DNA of 64,000 nucleotides. Source: Trachelipus rathkii. Its lineage: Eukaryota > Arthropoda > Malacostraca > Isopoda > Trachelipodidae. A program made the translations under genes and the position numbers. The notes beneath the pieces are model-generated. The model was given only the letters and a program-made list of their open reading frames with translations, did not search any database and was not told the origin of the DNA. Location of the stretch: contig JABUQX010027490.1 of NCBI GenBank assembly GCA_015478945.1, positions 1-64,000 of the forward strand. The letters run 5' to 3'. This document shows, in pieces, positions 27,110 to 42,806 of this stretch (position 1 is the stretch's first letter; the number at the start of each line of letters is the position of its first letter).

Positions 27110-27240
27110 AATACTACTACGACAACTACTATACTATACTACTACTACTATCATTACTACTACAAATCAGGACTAGGATCTCGACCACGAGGATAAGGAC
27201 AACGACGACGACTAATGATGACGACGACTTCAGAGATTAA
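27110..27240. repeat. Compound trinucleotide repeat (ACT)n to (GAC)n
   Basis: ACT/CTA-rich units (27,110-27,165) give way to GAC/ACG units (27,190-27,230). A nearby GTC run at 27,306-27,316 (CGTCGTCGTCG) is the complement of the same motif. Confidence 0.7.
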
Positions 27241-30200
27241 ACATTATAATAAACTATATAAAAAATTAACAAGAAAGCGCATTTATTTTATTATTATATG
27301 CTTCATCGTCGTCGTCGATGTCAAGTTCGCCGCAGGGCGCGAATGATGCGTTACACTATCACTGGGGCGCACCTATGAATAGACCATGGTCAAGTATTAT
27401 ACTAATAGGCAGATACAATAAATATGTGTTTGCCATTCATTTATCGTTATATAATAGAATAATATATAATAAATATCGGAATAACAGAGGATAGAGATAT
27501 TAAATAGATAATATACAAAGATAGAATAATGTATAAATTAATAACTAATGAAATAAAAACATATAACCAATAACACATTTATCCTATCACGAAGTAAAAT
27601 AGAAAGATCAGACTAGCGTCATACCAAGACCATATAGACACCAGACGCTGAATTACATTTTGTAAAAATAATCATAATATGCAAGTAATTAACATTATAA
27701 GCAATCAAAAATAAATAAATAAGAAATAAAGTAATACTATAATAAGAAAATATGAAACTTATAATGAATAACATATATCGGAGGAATATATATATACGCA
27801 TTTATAATAATAAAAGAATTAAAAAAATGTATATTCTCACGAGAAAAGTCGGAGTAGTGAAACCTTGCCTTTTTGGAGGTCACTTTCTACGCAAACTCAC
27901 GAAGTATTAATGAATGATAATAGAATGATATACATTAATATCAATGACAGCAATTATATAATAGAGAAGAATATATTTGTGAAGCTTAATAAAGTTCTGC
28001 AGTCGCGACTGAGATGTACGAAACATATAGGAGGTAGTAAGAAATATATAGAAGTAATAAGGTCATTAGAATTCTATAGATAATCATATAGCGACGAATA
28101 ATACTACTTGTGATCATTTCAGACAAAATTCTACCAGTAACTGTACACCAGTATATAACTGTTCACTCGGCTATTCAGAAGTGATGTAAATATACAGACT
28201 AACAGTTGTTCAACACCTTGTCGAGTCGACCGACTGAAATGATTATAAGGTCACCCCTTGTGAGAGATTTCGATTAACAGCGAAATTTCTAATGATAATA
28301 CACTATCATTATCGCTGGGCTTGGCGGCTACATACATTAATCATAATCAAATTTGAGTCTGGATCTCCCGGATTGTATCTATGTATGCAATAATATCTGA
28401 GTCATTAATTTTCCGAGAGAATAATATAGTGAATGAATAGCTGAGTCATGGGTTGAGCATTTTGATTATTGACCCTATAACTACACTACACATATAATCA
28501 TTAACGCTTGTCCGCTATATTTTGATATCTTGTCTATGAATCTTCATACATAAAATGTACATCTTGAGATGGGCCGGGGTGAGGTGGTCTATTTTCTGCA
28601 TGATAAGGCAAGTTCCTCTATGATTGTAACTCATTTATATTAGCCACTAAATACATGACTCTCTCTGATCGTAACAGCTTATTGTTTGGAGATAATATTT
28701 ACTTGTGTAATTCTTATAATCAAAATCACTCATTAGCTACTAGATTGACATGATATATGCGATACATTCTCGCTCTCAAAAGAGCGTGATGCAGCTTCAG
28801 ATGATCAACTAAATTGAAAGTTGTCAATAATGAACTCTAGAGAAAGTACTTAGTCCAATACGCAACGAGGATGCCACTCATGTCATCGAGATTCATAACT
28901 TACTCTACAATAATCAATATAGAATGAACGATTTCTAAATAATATATACTATTCAGTATTATTGATTATAATTGCTCGAAGTCAGCATATTCATCTACAA
29001 TCTTTAGATTCATCTCATTATATACCTTATGACCGAGCACGCTACTTAGAGGCAAATTTTTTATTATTTCAGTCGTCCGTACTTTACTATACCTATAATT
29101 ATTATATATAATATTAGTATATAGTACCAGAAATGACCTGACTTACACTATATATATATATTATACCTAGTATACATATATATCATTAATATATATATAA
29201 TACTATACTATTCAACACCCACTCCGTCACTCTCGAGCTAGCCGCCAAATCAAGAGAGCTCAACCAACATCGACTGAGACATATAACTCAGTGTAATAAT
29301 AGAATAGACTTCGACGAAAATTCTCACCACACAAAGAAGAGATCTCGAACTGAAGAAGCAGGTAAGAGTGCTGTAATCGTTGGCGTCGCTATTATTATGC
29401 TCATCTGAATGTCCATATAGGACTGTCGAAATCAGAATTTTCAGTGAGATAGAGAGTGATTCGCTAATAGATAAGAGTATATGGGAACTAAGCAAAAGAT
29501 CAAAATATAAATTGAAAAACGCAAGAGGACTTAGTGAGTGAGAAGTATAGATATATAAAAAACGTAGAATCTCCTCTATCGAGTGTTAAAGAGAGACGTA
29601 TTGAGTAGGTGTATAAGTATACGAGAGCCAGTGCGACGAGACCGTAAGTACCGTGTACATGATTAAAAAAGCATACGTACTAATTACGAGTATATAAGCC
29701 AGTTTTGAAAGAAAATTTACGTAGTATTAGATTGATAAGATCATAAGATATTTGAATAGCGAATTCTATTGATCGGGAATGAATTTTATTTGTGATTCCA
29801 AAATATTACTTATAAAAAAAAAGCGTATGAGTAAGGTAATCTCGATCGTTCTACTGGCAAGAGCATACAAATAAAGAAAAAGTATAGATTAGAGCTTTAA
29901 TCAATTGAGCTTAGACGGAATTATTTATTATCGTAATATTTGTAGATTATAAATATATTTCAATAAACAGAAAATAATAATAATATACTCAAATTTATCG
30001 GGATAAAAGATTTTTATATATCTATAGCTGATATTTACAGCTATTACCTTTAGATATGTTAAGGAAAGTATTAATATATTTATAGTAAATAAATATATTA
30101 TTTTTTATTATATTAATAATAAGAGGTACATATACAACTTAAAAGGCAGTATATAACGTCATATATATTAAGTACAATAGAACGTATATTGTTATATTAA

Positions 30201-33200
30201 GCCATATCGCAAAATATATTCGTCCTATTGATAATAATATGTCAATATTTGTGTTTCCATAATAGACAACACGTGTAAGCTTGATTGAGATATTCGGCGT
30301 TTCTATCATTTCGTGACGTATATTCTGTCAATGGACGTTTCGACCTATATACGATATATCTACGATATATCTGATACTAAATTCGAGCATAAATGTTTGT
30401 CAGAGTGTCCTGAGATATCCCATATAATTACTACGTTTGTCGTTGTATATATACTGTGGTTGCTATATTTATATTAATGAGTATACAATTCGTATCTCAT
30501 ATATTCATACTACTCTACTTAGAGTAGGTTTTTTGACTGAATATGCTGACGTGGACTGGCTAATCTAGTAGATGAAACATAGACGCTTTTCTCGATTATT
30601 TTATCAGTATCGTGATACTTCTTTATACTTTTAGGTAGATTTTGGAAATAACCGTGGTTCAGTCTGTCGTACGTTTCCCCACCCTTCCTATCTACGAATG
30701 CGTTTCAATGCATAGAATGTAGGTACGAAGATGTTTCCGAAATAGATATTTTGAAGTATTAAAGAGACATCGACAAGTGACAAGAGACAAGTGTTAACAT
30801 CCGAGTTAAAGGAAATTAAAGAATTATTTCACATTAAAATATTTTGCGCGTATTAGTCTCGGGCAGAGATCGGTTATTCGATAGCTCATTCATTTCATTC
30901 GTTTTCTACACGTCGTATTATTATTTAAACTTTATCACGCTGATATCTATCCAAACATTATTCCATTAGTGACGTGTGATTGAATAGATATATACATTCG
31001 TACTATAAATTATGGAATATTTACATATTAATATGCTACAAATATCAGATAGACTAACGATATTATAGACGACGAGGTAAAATAATACGCAGCGATATAA
31101 TGGTATTTGAGTACGTATCACGTGTCACGCTGGTAATAATATATATTATAAATCGTTGATTCTGCTCATCTTAGAGCACAGTAAGAAATATTATTTTCAT
31201 TTTCGTTTTACTATTTTTGTTCTATAGAAAAAAAGCGTTTTAGTAGCTCTAGTTTTATTCTGACTTCTAATTTGCAGGAATTTTATTTTCCTCCACATCT
31301 ACCCTAGCAATGATTTTAGCATTGTATGCTGTATATTATATAACTCTAATATCAGAGACGTTTGAGAAAACTTTTTATTCATGAATCACAAATTTTAGTA
31401 TAGGAAAGCTCCTCTGGGATTCGATGTTGCTTTCGGTTTCGAACTTTACAAATAAATTTTGAAGCACGAATCTCTTCGACGAGTATTCAAATCGTAGATT
31501 ATGGTTTTCGAAGTAATCGAGCCGCTGAAAGAAGAGACAAATAACGGCGATATCCGTGATAATAACGAGTGGAGAGTAGTATCCGTGAGATAAATTGTAA
31601 GCATTAAAATTCAGATGAGAATAATAGTCGTAATATTATACTTTTTGTAATAAGAAATAAAAATCTAGTATTCTATATCTCATCTAGATCTATCGATAGA
31701 ATTTATGCCTTTTTTGCAATACCAAATACTTTCAGTTCCTCTTAACGCCGATACAACGATCCTGTGCGTCGATATATGAGATAGTATTTATTTATTCATT
31801 CTTTTATAAAATATTCAGTAGTATAGATCTAGCTTTTTCAAGGACGTACTTTTACTAAATACTAGAAGGAAAAAATCACTATAATCTAGTAGTACATATT
31901 ATCGATATGATAAATGACATTGTTGTCTACACGTTTGAAGCGCACTAGTCTCTCAATATTGTCATGATGTTATATGCTTTGGTTGTGGTTTATTTAATGT
32001 ATAATTCTCTAGCGTCTATTTATGTTGATCGCAGTATAGAGAAGTGCGGAAGATATGCTTCCGTAATGAATATGTAATATATACTTTTATCATAATTTTA
32101 TTAGAACAGACAATTCTTTTATATCTTACTCTATAGGAATATTACCAATTAGCGTCGTAATATATGATAACGTAATTTTATTCTATTTATTATTATTGAG
32201 TCGATTGAGAGCGAGATATCCACATTGCTCATGAGTTACGACGCCTAGTTCCAATCAGTTCACGTTATCGAAGGACGAATATTGATGAGGTGAGAATACA
32301 GGTAGGGAATCGTTTCTATTCATGAGCAGTTAAATGAGCGGCGGCCTAAGCATTATTGTACTAGTCTAGTCTAGTATATAATATTATTATATATATACTA
32401 GCAGTACAAATTATTCGTATTTTGGCTGAAATTTGAACAAAAATATTAGTATATCGACGATATCGGCTTATCGTTTACTGTCGAAATTAGCTGACGTAAA
32501 CACTTAATCACATCTAGAGGTTATTTGAATAGGGTAATATCACTGAGTATACTCGATGATAAGTAATAGTACGGTGTCTCCTGTAAAAATTTTAATAGAA
32601 AGACCTTAAAAGGGAATATTTCTTGGCAATACATTTTAATAACTAGCTGCACCTTAACTAATATGGTCTGGGAATTCTATTTATATCGTAGTGCGAATTA
32701 TATCTAATATATATCATATTAGCTATGAGAACGCGATGCTTACATACACACTACTCAAACACGTTATTTTAGGAGTATTCGCTGATATTCTATTACATTA
32801 TGTTTTACAAACAGTGAACAGGTATAATTTATCTTTTTGGAACGTTCTTCTCAATACGCTCAGATTTTCTTTATTCGCTTACTTTATTTTTGAGGCTCCG
32901 ATAATATCTTTATCGATGAATAATAGATTAATATTGAGTATAGAAGTCATTCAGTCGGAATCAGATACTATTAAGTAGTATTTTTTAACTTGTAGTGGCT
33001 CAACTTCGACCATAGAGAATGAAAGTATGTAGCTTAGAGAAATAGAACATATGATATAAGTATAGTATCATATATAGTAGACGCTATGAGTTTGCCGCTG
33101 TCATTACTCGATTCGGGGCAAGCGGTATTACTATACTTCGTTACTTTGTTCTCGTAACGTAAGCCAGGCTAATTTGTAATTCTTATATTTACTAAATTGA

Positions 33201-34145
33201 TAAGCCTATAAAAATGTTTAAATAATGTACGCCTCGAGCTTTGAGGTTCTTGGAAGTGTTTTAAAAAAGTAATACTCATAAAATATATTATGCAGTACTT
33301 GATAATTAATCATAACTATGCTTTTTTATCGGCGCCTACTGGCAGATCCTATAATCGTGACTGCTTTTATATCTGTCGAGTAGTCGTATATTAAATTTTT
33401 CGAAAGATATGGTGTATATAGAAAATTGAGGACTGACCAGTGAGTATCAAACTGGTACATATTTGGGGCAATAATATTATAAGCTGTCCCTATCAGCATA
33501 GACCGCAGTATTCTTTGGTAATAATATCTTCAGTTAAATTTTTATATTACAGTTCTTCCTTTTATGAATATATTTTTTACTCGATATTTATGGTGAGTAT
33601 AATTCGAGTCGCTCCGAGGGTATTTCACTTTAGCCGAATTTCGGGATCTCTGTACATATACGATTACCACTATTTACCCCTTTTTTTCAGAGTGAGTAGT
33701 AATACCAGTTCCGTATATATTCTATTATATAACAGATGTATTTGTGCATAAATGAAAGCTTTTATAACTACAATTGTAAATTCTCGCGTTGTTTAGCGTA
33801 TATAGTATCACGGGATTATACTAGAGAGTATTATGTACTTATTAGAATTTTCTGCTTTTCTTAAAATCATATCGATTAATCTTGAAACTTAGATTATTAT
33901 ATTTGTATTTTTATATGTATTATTAATATTACTAATCTCTTTAATTTAATATATAGTTATTTATATATTTTATATTTATTCACACGAGACGAATTGATAA
34001 ATAAATTGCAAAGAAAAAAAATCGTATAACATTTTTGATTGAAATTCTTATCCCAACGTTATATTTCTCTATAACGCGTAATATAATTTATATATATCCG
34101 ACTGTAAATTATCGTTTTAGATAATTATATTTATTATATAATGTT
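27241..34145. other. Long gene-poor low-copy region
   Basis: About 6.9 kb without a supportable gene. The longest ORFs (72 codons at 27,865; 81 at 29,250 minus; 95 at 32,691; 103 at 33,440) show no domain, no homologous neighbour and no splice context I can defend. CpG dinucleotides are frequent here and long homopolymers are rare, in contrast with 5-12 kb. No tRNA, transposon end or telomeric repeat was found. Confidence 0.45.
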
Positions 34146-34164
34146 TAGTTAAGTACATTAAAGA

Positions 34165-34415
34165 ATTCATATATATAATATAATATATATATATATTATA
34201 TATATATATACTTATATATGATTATTATACTATATAATATATAGTCATATATAAATATATAATATATTAAAATATATATTTATATATATTAATTTATACC
34301 TACATATTATTAAATAATATAATATATATATTATTAATAAATATATATATATGATATAAATATAACTATATAATATTATATATATTTATATATTATATAT
34401 ATATATATATATATG
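34165..34415. repeat. (TA)n-rich block
   Basis: TA with TTA/AATA interruptions. A second smaller TA-rich patch lies at about 34,650-34,815. Confidence 0.8.
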
Positions 34416-34819
34416 TTTGTATGTAATTTATTATTAAATAGTATCTATAGTCGGATTTGCCGTAGCATTAATAAATAATCTAGAAATATTTTAATTTTGC
34501 ACCTTAAAAAAATAAATATTTACTATCAAATATAAATTAAATCTACAAACTCCATTAATTTATTTTTTTCAATTTTAAATTTAGAAAATAAATTTTCTTC
34601 ATTTATTAATAAATAATTCACTCACATCTTATTAATTAAATGAGACATCTATACTATATATAATATATATATATTACTATATATTTATATAAATATATTA
34701 ATAATATATATAAAACATTATATAAATATTATATTATGTTATAATTATATTTTCAGTGCATATAATTCTTTAATATTATATATAACATAACATATATATT
34801 ATATCGATAATTATGATTA

Positions 34820-37800
34820 ATCTAGTTAATTTATATGGATTTTCCTCTACTACTGTATATAATCGTATCATATATCGATGATCGTTCTCATTTTTATTCT
34901 AGAGTTTTAATTTCGGTAAATATATTATATATTTTGTTACTACTACCAGTGTGACCGCTATATGACTGATACTAGAAGACTGAGACTAGCTACCTACTCT
35001 TTATTTTCGGAGTATTTGAAAATATTATATTCGCGACGGTAAAGGTCTTCATTCCTCCGATGATATATGTATCCTGAGATTTCTCTAGTATTCTGATTTT
35101 ACCCTGAGATGATAGAGATATTATAATATGAAATTAATTTCTCCTCTATATAACTTCTTAGCTCTATTTCGATAATTATATTAGAGCGTATGAATTTTTA
35201 GAAAGCGGTATTATGTATTAAATCGTTATTTCTTATTCTTTCCTATTTTTCATCCCGATTTTATTCATTCTCAACGTTATCATATTACATAATATGTCGT
35301 AGCATCGAGAATTATTTATCGTATATTAAAGTGTAGTAATTTCGCTGATATACATAAATCGAGTTAACTTGCGTAAATTACTATATTATTTCAGTACTGA
35401 ACGTCGTTAGGTATAATAATTTAATGTACTTTATAAGTATATATTTCGGAGATAGTAAAACCTTGTATCAATTTACTGAATTTTAATTGAAAAGAATTAT
35501 TATATTATCTAATACGTTCAGCTGAGCGTTTCGTGCTAGTTATTAGAGATATATTATACTATAGCATATTTATTATTATCATAGTGACGAGGTACTCACA
35601 ATTGACGCTTATAATTTATCCTAGGACATTTGGGTTTATATCCGCGAAAACACGATAATTTTTATAACTATAGTTATATCTACCTAAAGGGGGTGAATTT
35701 CAATAATATTATATTATTACAGGAATATTATTACACGTAATGATCTATATGAATATAATACCGTTCAGTATTATGCTCGTTAAGTATTATTCGATCTATC
35801 ATCTAGACGGTATATATAATATATGAGGTTCGTTCGTTCGCATAGATAAACCTAACTCGAAAGAAGATAATAATAGTGAGGTATTATGACTCACGCGTCG
35901 TAGTTCGTCTTTATATGATCATTTGAGAAGCTAAAAGGCTTATATCATATTATTCACGTGACTAAGCTGAATAGTAAAATTGATTATTTTTTAGCGTTAT
36001 ATTTATACTAACATTATTTGAAGTTATACGTGCAACACCATTTCGTCGTCGGCACTGCATGATGATGTGTTGTAATTCTGTGATCGAGTGAGATTTTATG
36101 ATAGTGCGCTTGTGAGTCGTACAGTATCATAATCGGCGACCGTTATCAATTCTTGAAGTTGTATTTATAATAGCAGAACGATGATGGTCCTGCAACCTAA
36201 GCGTAGTTAAATTTACTTACACCAGATTCTGATGATTCTATGTCAGACCGTCGGCTTCGAGAGTAAATAAAAAATGTAGACCAATTATCGGAATTAACCT
36301 GACTACAAAAAGGACATTAGTGCGAGAAACTCGACAGAAGAAAGGAGCTTCAAGAGCACGCTATATTACAGTATTATGATCGAGAAGCACATATTATGTT
36401 ACTTTCGAATGTTATTTAAAATTACTTATAGTAAAGAGAATTCTTCAATCAATTGTTCGTTTATGTGAGAGTATCATAAGAGAAGGATTACTAAGGAAAC
36501 TATATCGAATTTTGTGTGTATACCTATCTTTTCCTTTAGGAGTGATTAATGTACAAGAGCATAATTCTATATCGTTTATTAAATATGTCATACAAGTCAT
36601 TGAGAGATAGATATAATGGTTGATAATATTGCACTGAGTTTTGTTACTCAACGAGAATCTCATATGTAGTCATCTGATTTGTTTAAATATAAGTGCAGTA
36701 CTTGATTTCGATATATTAAATTCGTTGAATATCAGAATATAAATACTTGTAATGCATGACTATGAGCATACAATTTTTTAATACGTTCGGAGTTCTAGAG
36801 CTGTGTGTACTCAATATAAGTGCGTCGAGCGACGTTCCGTAAAAACGATACTCATAGATATTCTTATTGAAAATATACGCAATGTTGATGTCGAGCAGAG
36901 ATCAATAAATTTGTCAGTTATCTGATTCACCTCTTTTTATTTCTATACAACACAGAGGCAGTGCTATGATGTAGCGTTTAGCGTTTTAATAATCTACCTC
37001 CTACTATCTCTCTTGCTAGTTTCTCTTTTATCAACCACGTTACTGAATTAATTTCATATTTTTTTGATAGTCAGACAAATGTGCGACTTTATCTACGAAA
37101 GTTTAGCGGAATGATCGAGCACTTTGTGATCATGAGATAACTTCATTGTCGTGTCTTCGAGACGGAGTAAAAAAATTTAAATTCTGCATATACAGAACAC
37201 AGGTAACAGCTTAGCTGTTATCGAGTAATGAGAGAGATACTAGACGAACTTGTTGTGAGATTCTGAGCATCATTTTTAGTGTAGCTCAAAGAAATCTGAC
37301 GTCTTAGAGACTGTAGTGTCTGTCGTCTCCTAGTTCTATACGATCAACTTCTGATGTTAATGACTGCATCCTAATCGTGTAGTGACGCCGAGAGCGCCCG
37401 TACGACTAGTCAGTAGAGTAAAAGCATATAGTAACGGACAGTTGACGTCTACGTAAACGCCGTTCGTATTGTTTCTTCACCATTAGATTTTATATTTATG
37501 TTTATAAACTATATTATATGAGGAGTTACAGTATAGGGATTCGAATCCACTACAATTGACGATCTAGTAGAGATAAGAGGTGATATATCTCCAATTCTAT
37601 GAGGTCCTAGTCGTGAGATATGAAGGGGAGGAGGAGTGTGGAGCTACTATACTGAGGTATTCTCACTAACAATATCCAACGAACAGTTTTTATTAGATAT
37701 CTTAGCTTGTAGTATTTTTATCTAATGCTATCGGATTAGACCGTTAAAGAAAAATCTAAATGATATATATCTATATATCGATATGAGTGTATAACGAGAT

Positions 37801-39890
37801 ATGTGATATTGACGGGAGTCGCTGACGAGATTATACTGTATTCGAATATTCTAGGATACCGAGTAACGTTTATATTATGGTATCTAGTTTCGCTGACTTC
37901 TACGAGTAGCGTTGTTTAAACTGCTTGATTACTAGATGTGGTACTAGGTATGAGTCATAAGTTAATATTATCCTGTTGAACTACGATCTACTTCTACTTA
38001 GTATCATAGAAAATTTCTAGTGAGAATAGCGGTGAGTCATATGAGGAGCGATATAATAAATTGATACGTAATATATTGGCGCGATTATATCAGTATTAAT
38101 CGCTCGTTTTCGGACTTATTAATATTATTACGGGAAAGACGGTAAATACAAATGTAGTGAGCATTGGTAGTGTATATATACTATATCATTACGCCCTATT
38201 ATTATCTTAAGTATGAGGTCGGTAGTCATGCTTAGTATAGGTTGCATACCGAGTCCGTCGTTATTTCCGTCATATGTAGGTAGTCGGTGTTATATCATTT
38301 GCAATAATTTACTGATTAACTAGTAACTGAGTGATATAGAGATAAGGTTTCATACTATTTATTTTATTTACGAATAAAATGTAGAATTCGTTTTAGAATT
38401 AAAAATGGAAGCATCGAGAACAAACTTTGTAAACACAAGTCCATATCTGGGTGAATTTTGTAGTCGAGTAGAACCATGACGTATACATACTTATTTATAT
38501 AGTATTAGTACCGAGAGAATGGGTTTTGCTCAACCAGTCTCGTTACGCTGCTAGCTAGTAGACTGAACTAAGTGTGATAGCTTTATGCATAGCTCCATCG
38601 CGAGACGAGAGGATAGTATTCTGTGTGTCAATTCTTAAAAGAAAGCTTCTGATAATACAGTAGTTACGCAGATATTTTTCAGATTATTTATATCACTTGA
38701 TTGTCTATAGCTTAATGTGAATAGTACGAAAAATGAAAGAAATAAGTGAGTAGAATTAAGAGGGAGGAAGAGGAAATTTCTCCGCCTCTAACCGATTCTA
38801 AAATGTCGGCCAATTTTTTATCCGCGATAACGATTTCCTTTTCGTATCCGCTCCTTAAAACGGTTTCGAGAGAATAGATTTTGACTGTTTCTTATAGAGC
38901 TAAATAGTGTCTGAAATTATAAGAAAAATAAAGAGAAACTTAAACGTGGTAAAAGTTCGTATAAATTCGCGTTAATAGACTTACATGTCTCATCCAGTAT
39001 TAAAGAAACTAATTCCTCATAAAAACGCTATGCTGAGAAATGTACTCTGTAAACAGCATAATCATGAGTTGCAAAATACTTTTCCCTGTCACGAAGAGGA
39101 CTCGATACACCTACTTAAGAGGCGATATCATCAATATGTATTATATTAAAAATTATTGTGAGTATAGTAAACGAGTGATTGTGATCGAAATCGCTTGGTT
39201 CCGAATATCTTTGTATCTGCTTATAGAGTAGAAATGTTGAATGATAGCAACGTGGATGAAGTGAAATTTAGAACACATATATCTTTGTTCAAATTTTTGA
39301 TATAAGTAGTAATGATTGTATAGACTGAGGTGAGGAATATAACACGGCTTACTATATTTCACGAGGAAATTTTCTTAACTTATTCGTTCCTTCGAAAATA
39401 TATACCTATTATGTCGGGTGAATGGATACGTTAAGATTATTATTAACTATCTTTTCTATCTATTCTATTTATATATACCGACGTTGCTCGCTCATAGTAG
39501 TTTTAAAAAAATCGTCGAGTACAAAAGAATACTATTTATATTAAAACATGTTATAAGTTAATTAATATATAATTAATTTCTATATCACTTTTCCCTCGTA
39601 ATAAATTATATTATCGTACATACGGTTAACTACTCTATATTAGTCCTAGCTAGCCGTCATGCTACATTACTTGTAACCATTATACTCCGCTATGTCTTAT
39701 GATTAAGATAAGTTCGCCTAATATAATTCGCCATATAGTCTAGATAAAATATGTTATAGATTCAATAAGGAAAAGTTATTTCACCGGACGTATACGTAAC
39801 CTTAATATATAATGGAGATGTATAATGTTATATTATTAATAGTTTCACTGTATATGATACTTAGAATTCTAGATCTCTATAGTCATATTA
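34820..39890. other. Gene-poor, CpG-containing low-copy region
   Basis: About 5 kb of sequence like that at 27.2-34.1 kb. ORFs of 72 codons (36,445 minus), 63 codons (39,040) and 69 codons (39,153 minus) are short, partly antisense to each other, and match nothing I know. Confidence 0.45.
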
Positions 39891-39894
39891 CACT

Positions 39895-40430
39895 ATATCT
39901 ACTATTAATATTCTATTATATAATATAAGAATGTAATATATAATAATTATAATATATAATATAATATAATCTAGTATGTTAATATACTTAATTACTTATT
40001 ATATCATAAATATATTATATTATAGGTAACTATATAGTATATTATATATATATTTATATAATATATATAATATTATATTTTAATATAGTAATATATATAT
40101 ATATTATATTATATAGATCATCGATTAAAATATATATATATATAAATGATATAATATATAACTATTTATTTTACTTATATAATAATATATATATATACTA
40201 TATATAACTATATAATACTATATAATATAAAATATATTAATAATATATTTAAATATATAATATATATATATAATATTATAGTATATAATATATATATATA
40301 ATAATATATTATATATATATAACTATATAATTAGTTATTCTAGTAATGTATATAGTATATTATATAAATATATAATATAATATATAATATTATAATATAT
40401 ATATATATAGTATTATAAATTCTTTTATTA
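39895..40430. repeat. (TA)n-rich block
   Basis: Interrupted TA sequence marking the right edge of the CpG-containing region. Confidence 0.85.
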
Positions 40431-41270
40431 TCTGATTAATATTATTATATTATTATTATTATTATTATTTTATTATTATTATTATAGTTATTATTATTAA
40501 TTATTTGCGATCTACTATATTGTATTATAACAATAGTTTAATTTAGGTAACTATATATTATATTTATCATTATTACTTATATATTTAATTATTATTATCA
40601 TTATTATTATATTATTATTATTGATTATTATTATTATTATTATTTATTATATTACTATTGTATATTATACTTATCTTATTTATTATTATTATTTATTTTT
40701 TTAATTTGTTAATATTTACTTATTAATATTATTATTAATCATTTACTATCTTAATTATTATTATTATTCATATATGATTTATTATTAATTATTTTATATA
40801 TTTATTGATTATTATTATTATTATATTCATTACTTATTAGTATTATTTATTAATCATTATATTTTTTGCTACTATTGGTATGATATTTATATTATTATAT
40901 TATATTATTATTATTATTATTATTATTAGGTTTATGATTGCAGTTAATAGGATATAGTTCTTATTGATGTTATTATTGTTATTATTTTTATTATTATCTT
41001 ATTGTTATGTTATGAATTATTATTTTATTATTATATTATATATTAACTTATTATTAGATTATTTTCTGTTTGCTCTTTTCAGTTTTAGTTGTAAAATTAG
41101 CTGATTATCATTATTAAAATTATTACTAAATGACTATTTAGATAGATTATATATTATTTCATATTATATTATTATTATTATTATATTATTCATTATTATT
41201 ATTATTAATTATTATTAATTATATTATTATATTATAATATTATGATTATTATTATATATTATTGTTATGT
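40431..41270. repeat. (TTA)n-rich block
   Basis: TTA/ATT trinucleotides dominate, with the cleanest runs at about 40,446-40,480, 40,615-40,645, 40,905-40,928 and 41,165-41,225. It has the same strand sense as the 10-12 kb block. Confidence 0.85.
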
Positions 41271-41705
41271 TGCAACTTTTACTCGTGAATCGATTTCCTA
41301 ATCTTTGCCATATTTCATAGGAATACCAGTGATACACCAAACCATACTTGACGGAAATGCCTGTGGGTTTGTTTAGTTGGTATTAAATCTTAACTTACAA
41401 ATATTATTAAACTTTTTGAAGAATCTCATTCAGACCTTACAGAAAGCTTTGAAGATGTCAGATAATTTATGAAGAATGAGTCCCTATCTATATGTAGGGA
41501 ATGAATACTTGATAGTTTTTTTTTATTGTTAGTTGTTATTATTAATACTAATTGTCAACTAATGAGGCTAATATGTGAGCATATCGTTTTTATCAATAAC
41601 CAATTTATACTTCATAAAAGTAAGCAATCTTCCTAATTTCTGCTAGACAAAGTACTAAATAGGGTCTATTATTTCATAAGAAATTGTGTCACCTTATCAT
41701 TATAA
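41271..41705. other. Unique AT-rich island, nothing recognised
   Basis: About 430 bp of low-copy sequence between simple-repeat blocks, without an ORF. Confidence 0.4.
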
Positions 41706-42440
41706 TATGTATTTATAATAAACTATATATATATACATAAATTATATATTACTAATATAATACTATATATATAGTAATATATACTATATATATTATATAT
41801 ATAATTATATATAATGTTAGCCTATATTATTTATATATTATAATAATATAACTATAGAAATATTTGAATAATTTATAAATATTATAACTATAAGCTATAT
41901 CAATATAAATTTTTATATAAAATATATAATATATAGCATTTCATTTTTGTACTGTGTAAGTATTTGATATCTGAGTAGATAGAGAATTATGTTTAAATGC
42001 GAATAATATTATTTCTCTATATATATAATATTATTCATTACTAGTAATAATATTCTATATATAAGATATATACAGGTAGGTGTATATAATTAATAATAAT
42101 TATATATTATTAATAATATATATATATATATATATAGTTAACTTTAGGTATCAAGTTTATTATGAATTAACGTTATCGTATATTATTTATATATAGTTTA
42201 TTTATATATATAGTTATTATATATAAGTATAATATAATACATATATACATATAATTATATAGTATAAAGTTCATAGTGAGTATATTATATATATATATAT
42301 AGAACTATATATAGGTATATCATATATATATATATATAGGATATTTATATATATATATAGCGGATATAAGATATATATATATACTAGTACTATTAGAGTA
42401 TATTAGTATTGAGATAATATATTATATATTACCGTATTAG
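41706..42440. repeat. (TA)n-rich block
   Basis: TA sequence with frequent GTA and ATAA interruptions. A short unique piece lies at about 41,940-42,010. Confidence 0.8.
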
Positions 42441-42765
42441 TGATAGTATCTCATATATCAGTCTTGGTTCAAGTATATTCATAATTTTTATATTTTTTCC
42501 ACTTGTAAATGTACTCGCACTGCAGTAGCCTAAAAGTCCAATGTACTTTGTGACTATGCATTGTACTTTCATCCTTTTGTATATTGAAAGCCCCTAAATA
42601 GAGTAATAATTTGCGATTTTAAACTTGCAATAAATTTTTTTCCTATTTTCTTGATTTTTAGATCTTCCAATCTATTGATATTATAATTCTATAAATTATT
42701 GTTCATTTAATTCTTTTAAAAATGTAAAGTTGATATATTCAATAATCTGTTTAATATATGTATAC
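42441..42765. other. Unique AT-rich island, nothing recognised
   Basis: About 320 bp of low-copy sequence with no ORF or known motif. Confidence 0.4.
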
Positions 42766-42772
42766 TCCCTAT

Positions 42773-42806
<34 letters not shown>

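Noticed and set aside
33440..33751. 103-codon plus-strand frame in the CpG-containing region
   Set aside because: No domain, no splice or promoter context, and its length is not unusual for several kilobases of random sequence of this composition.
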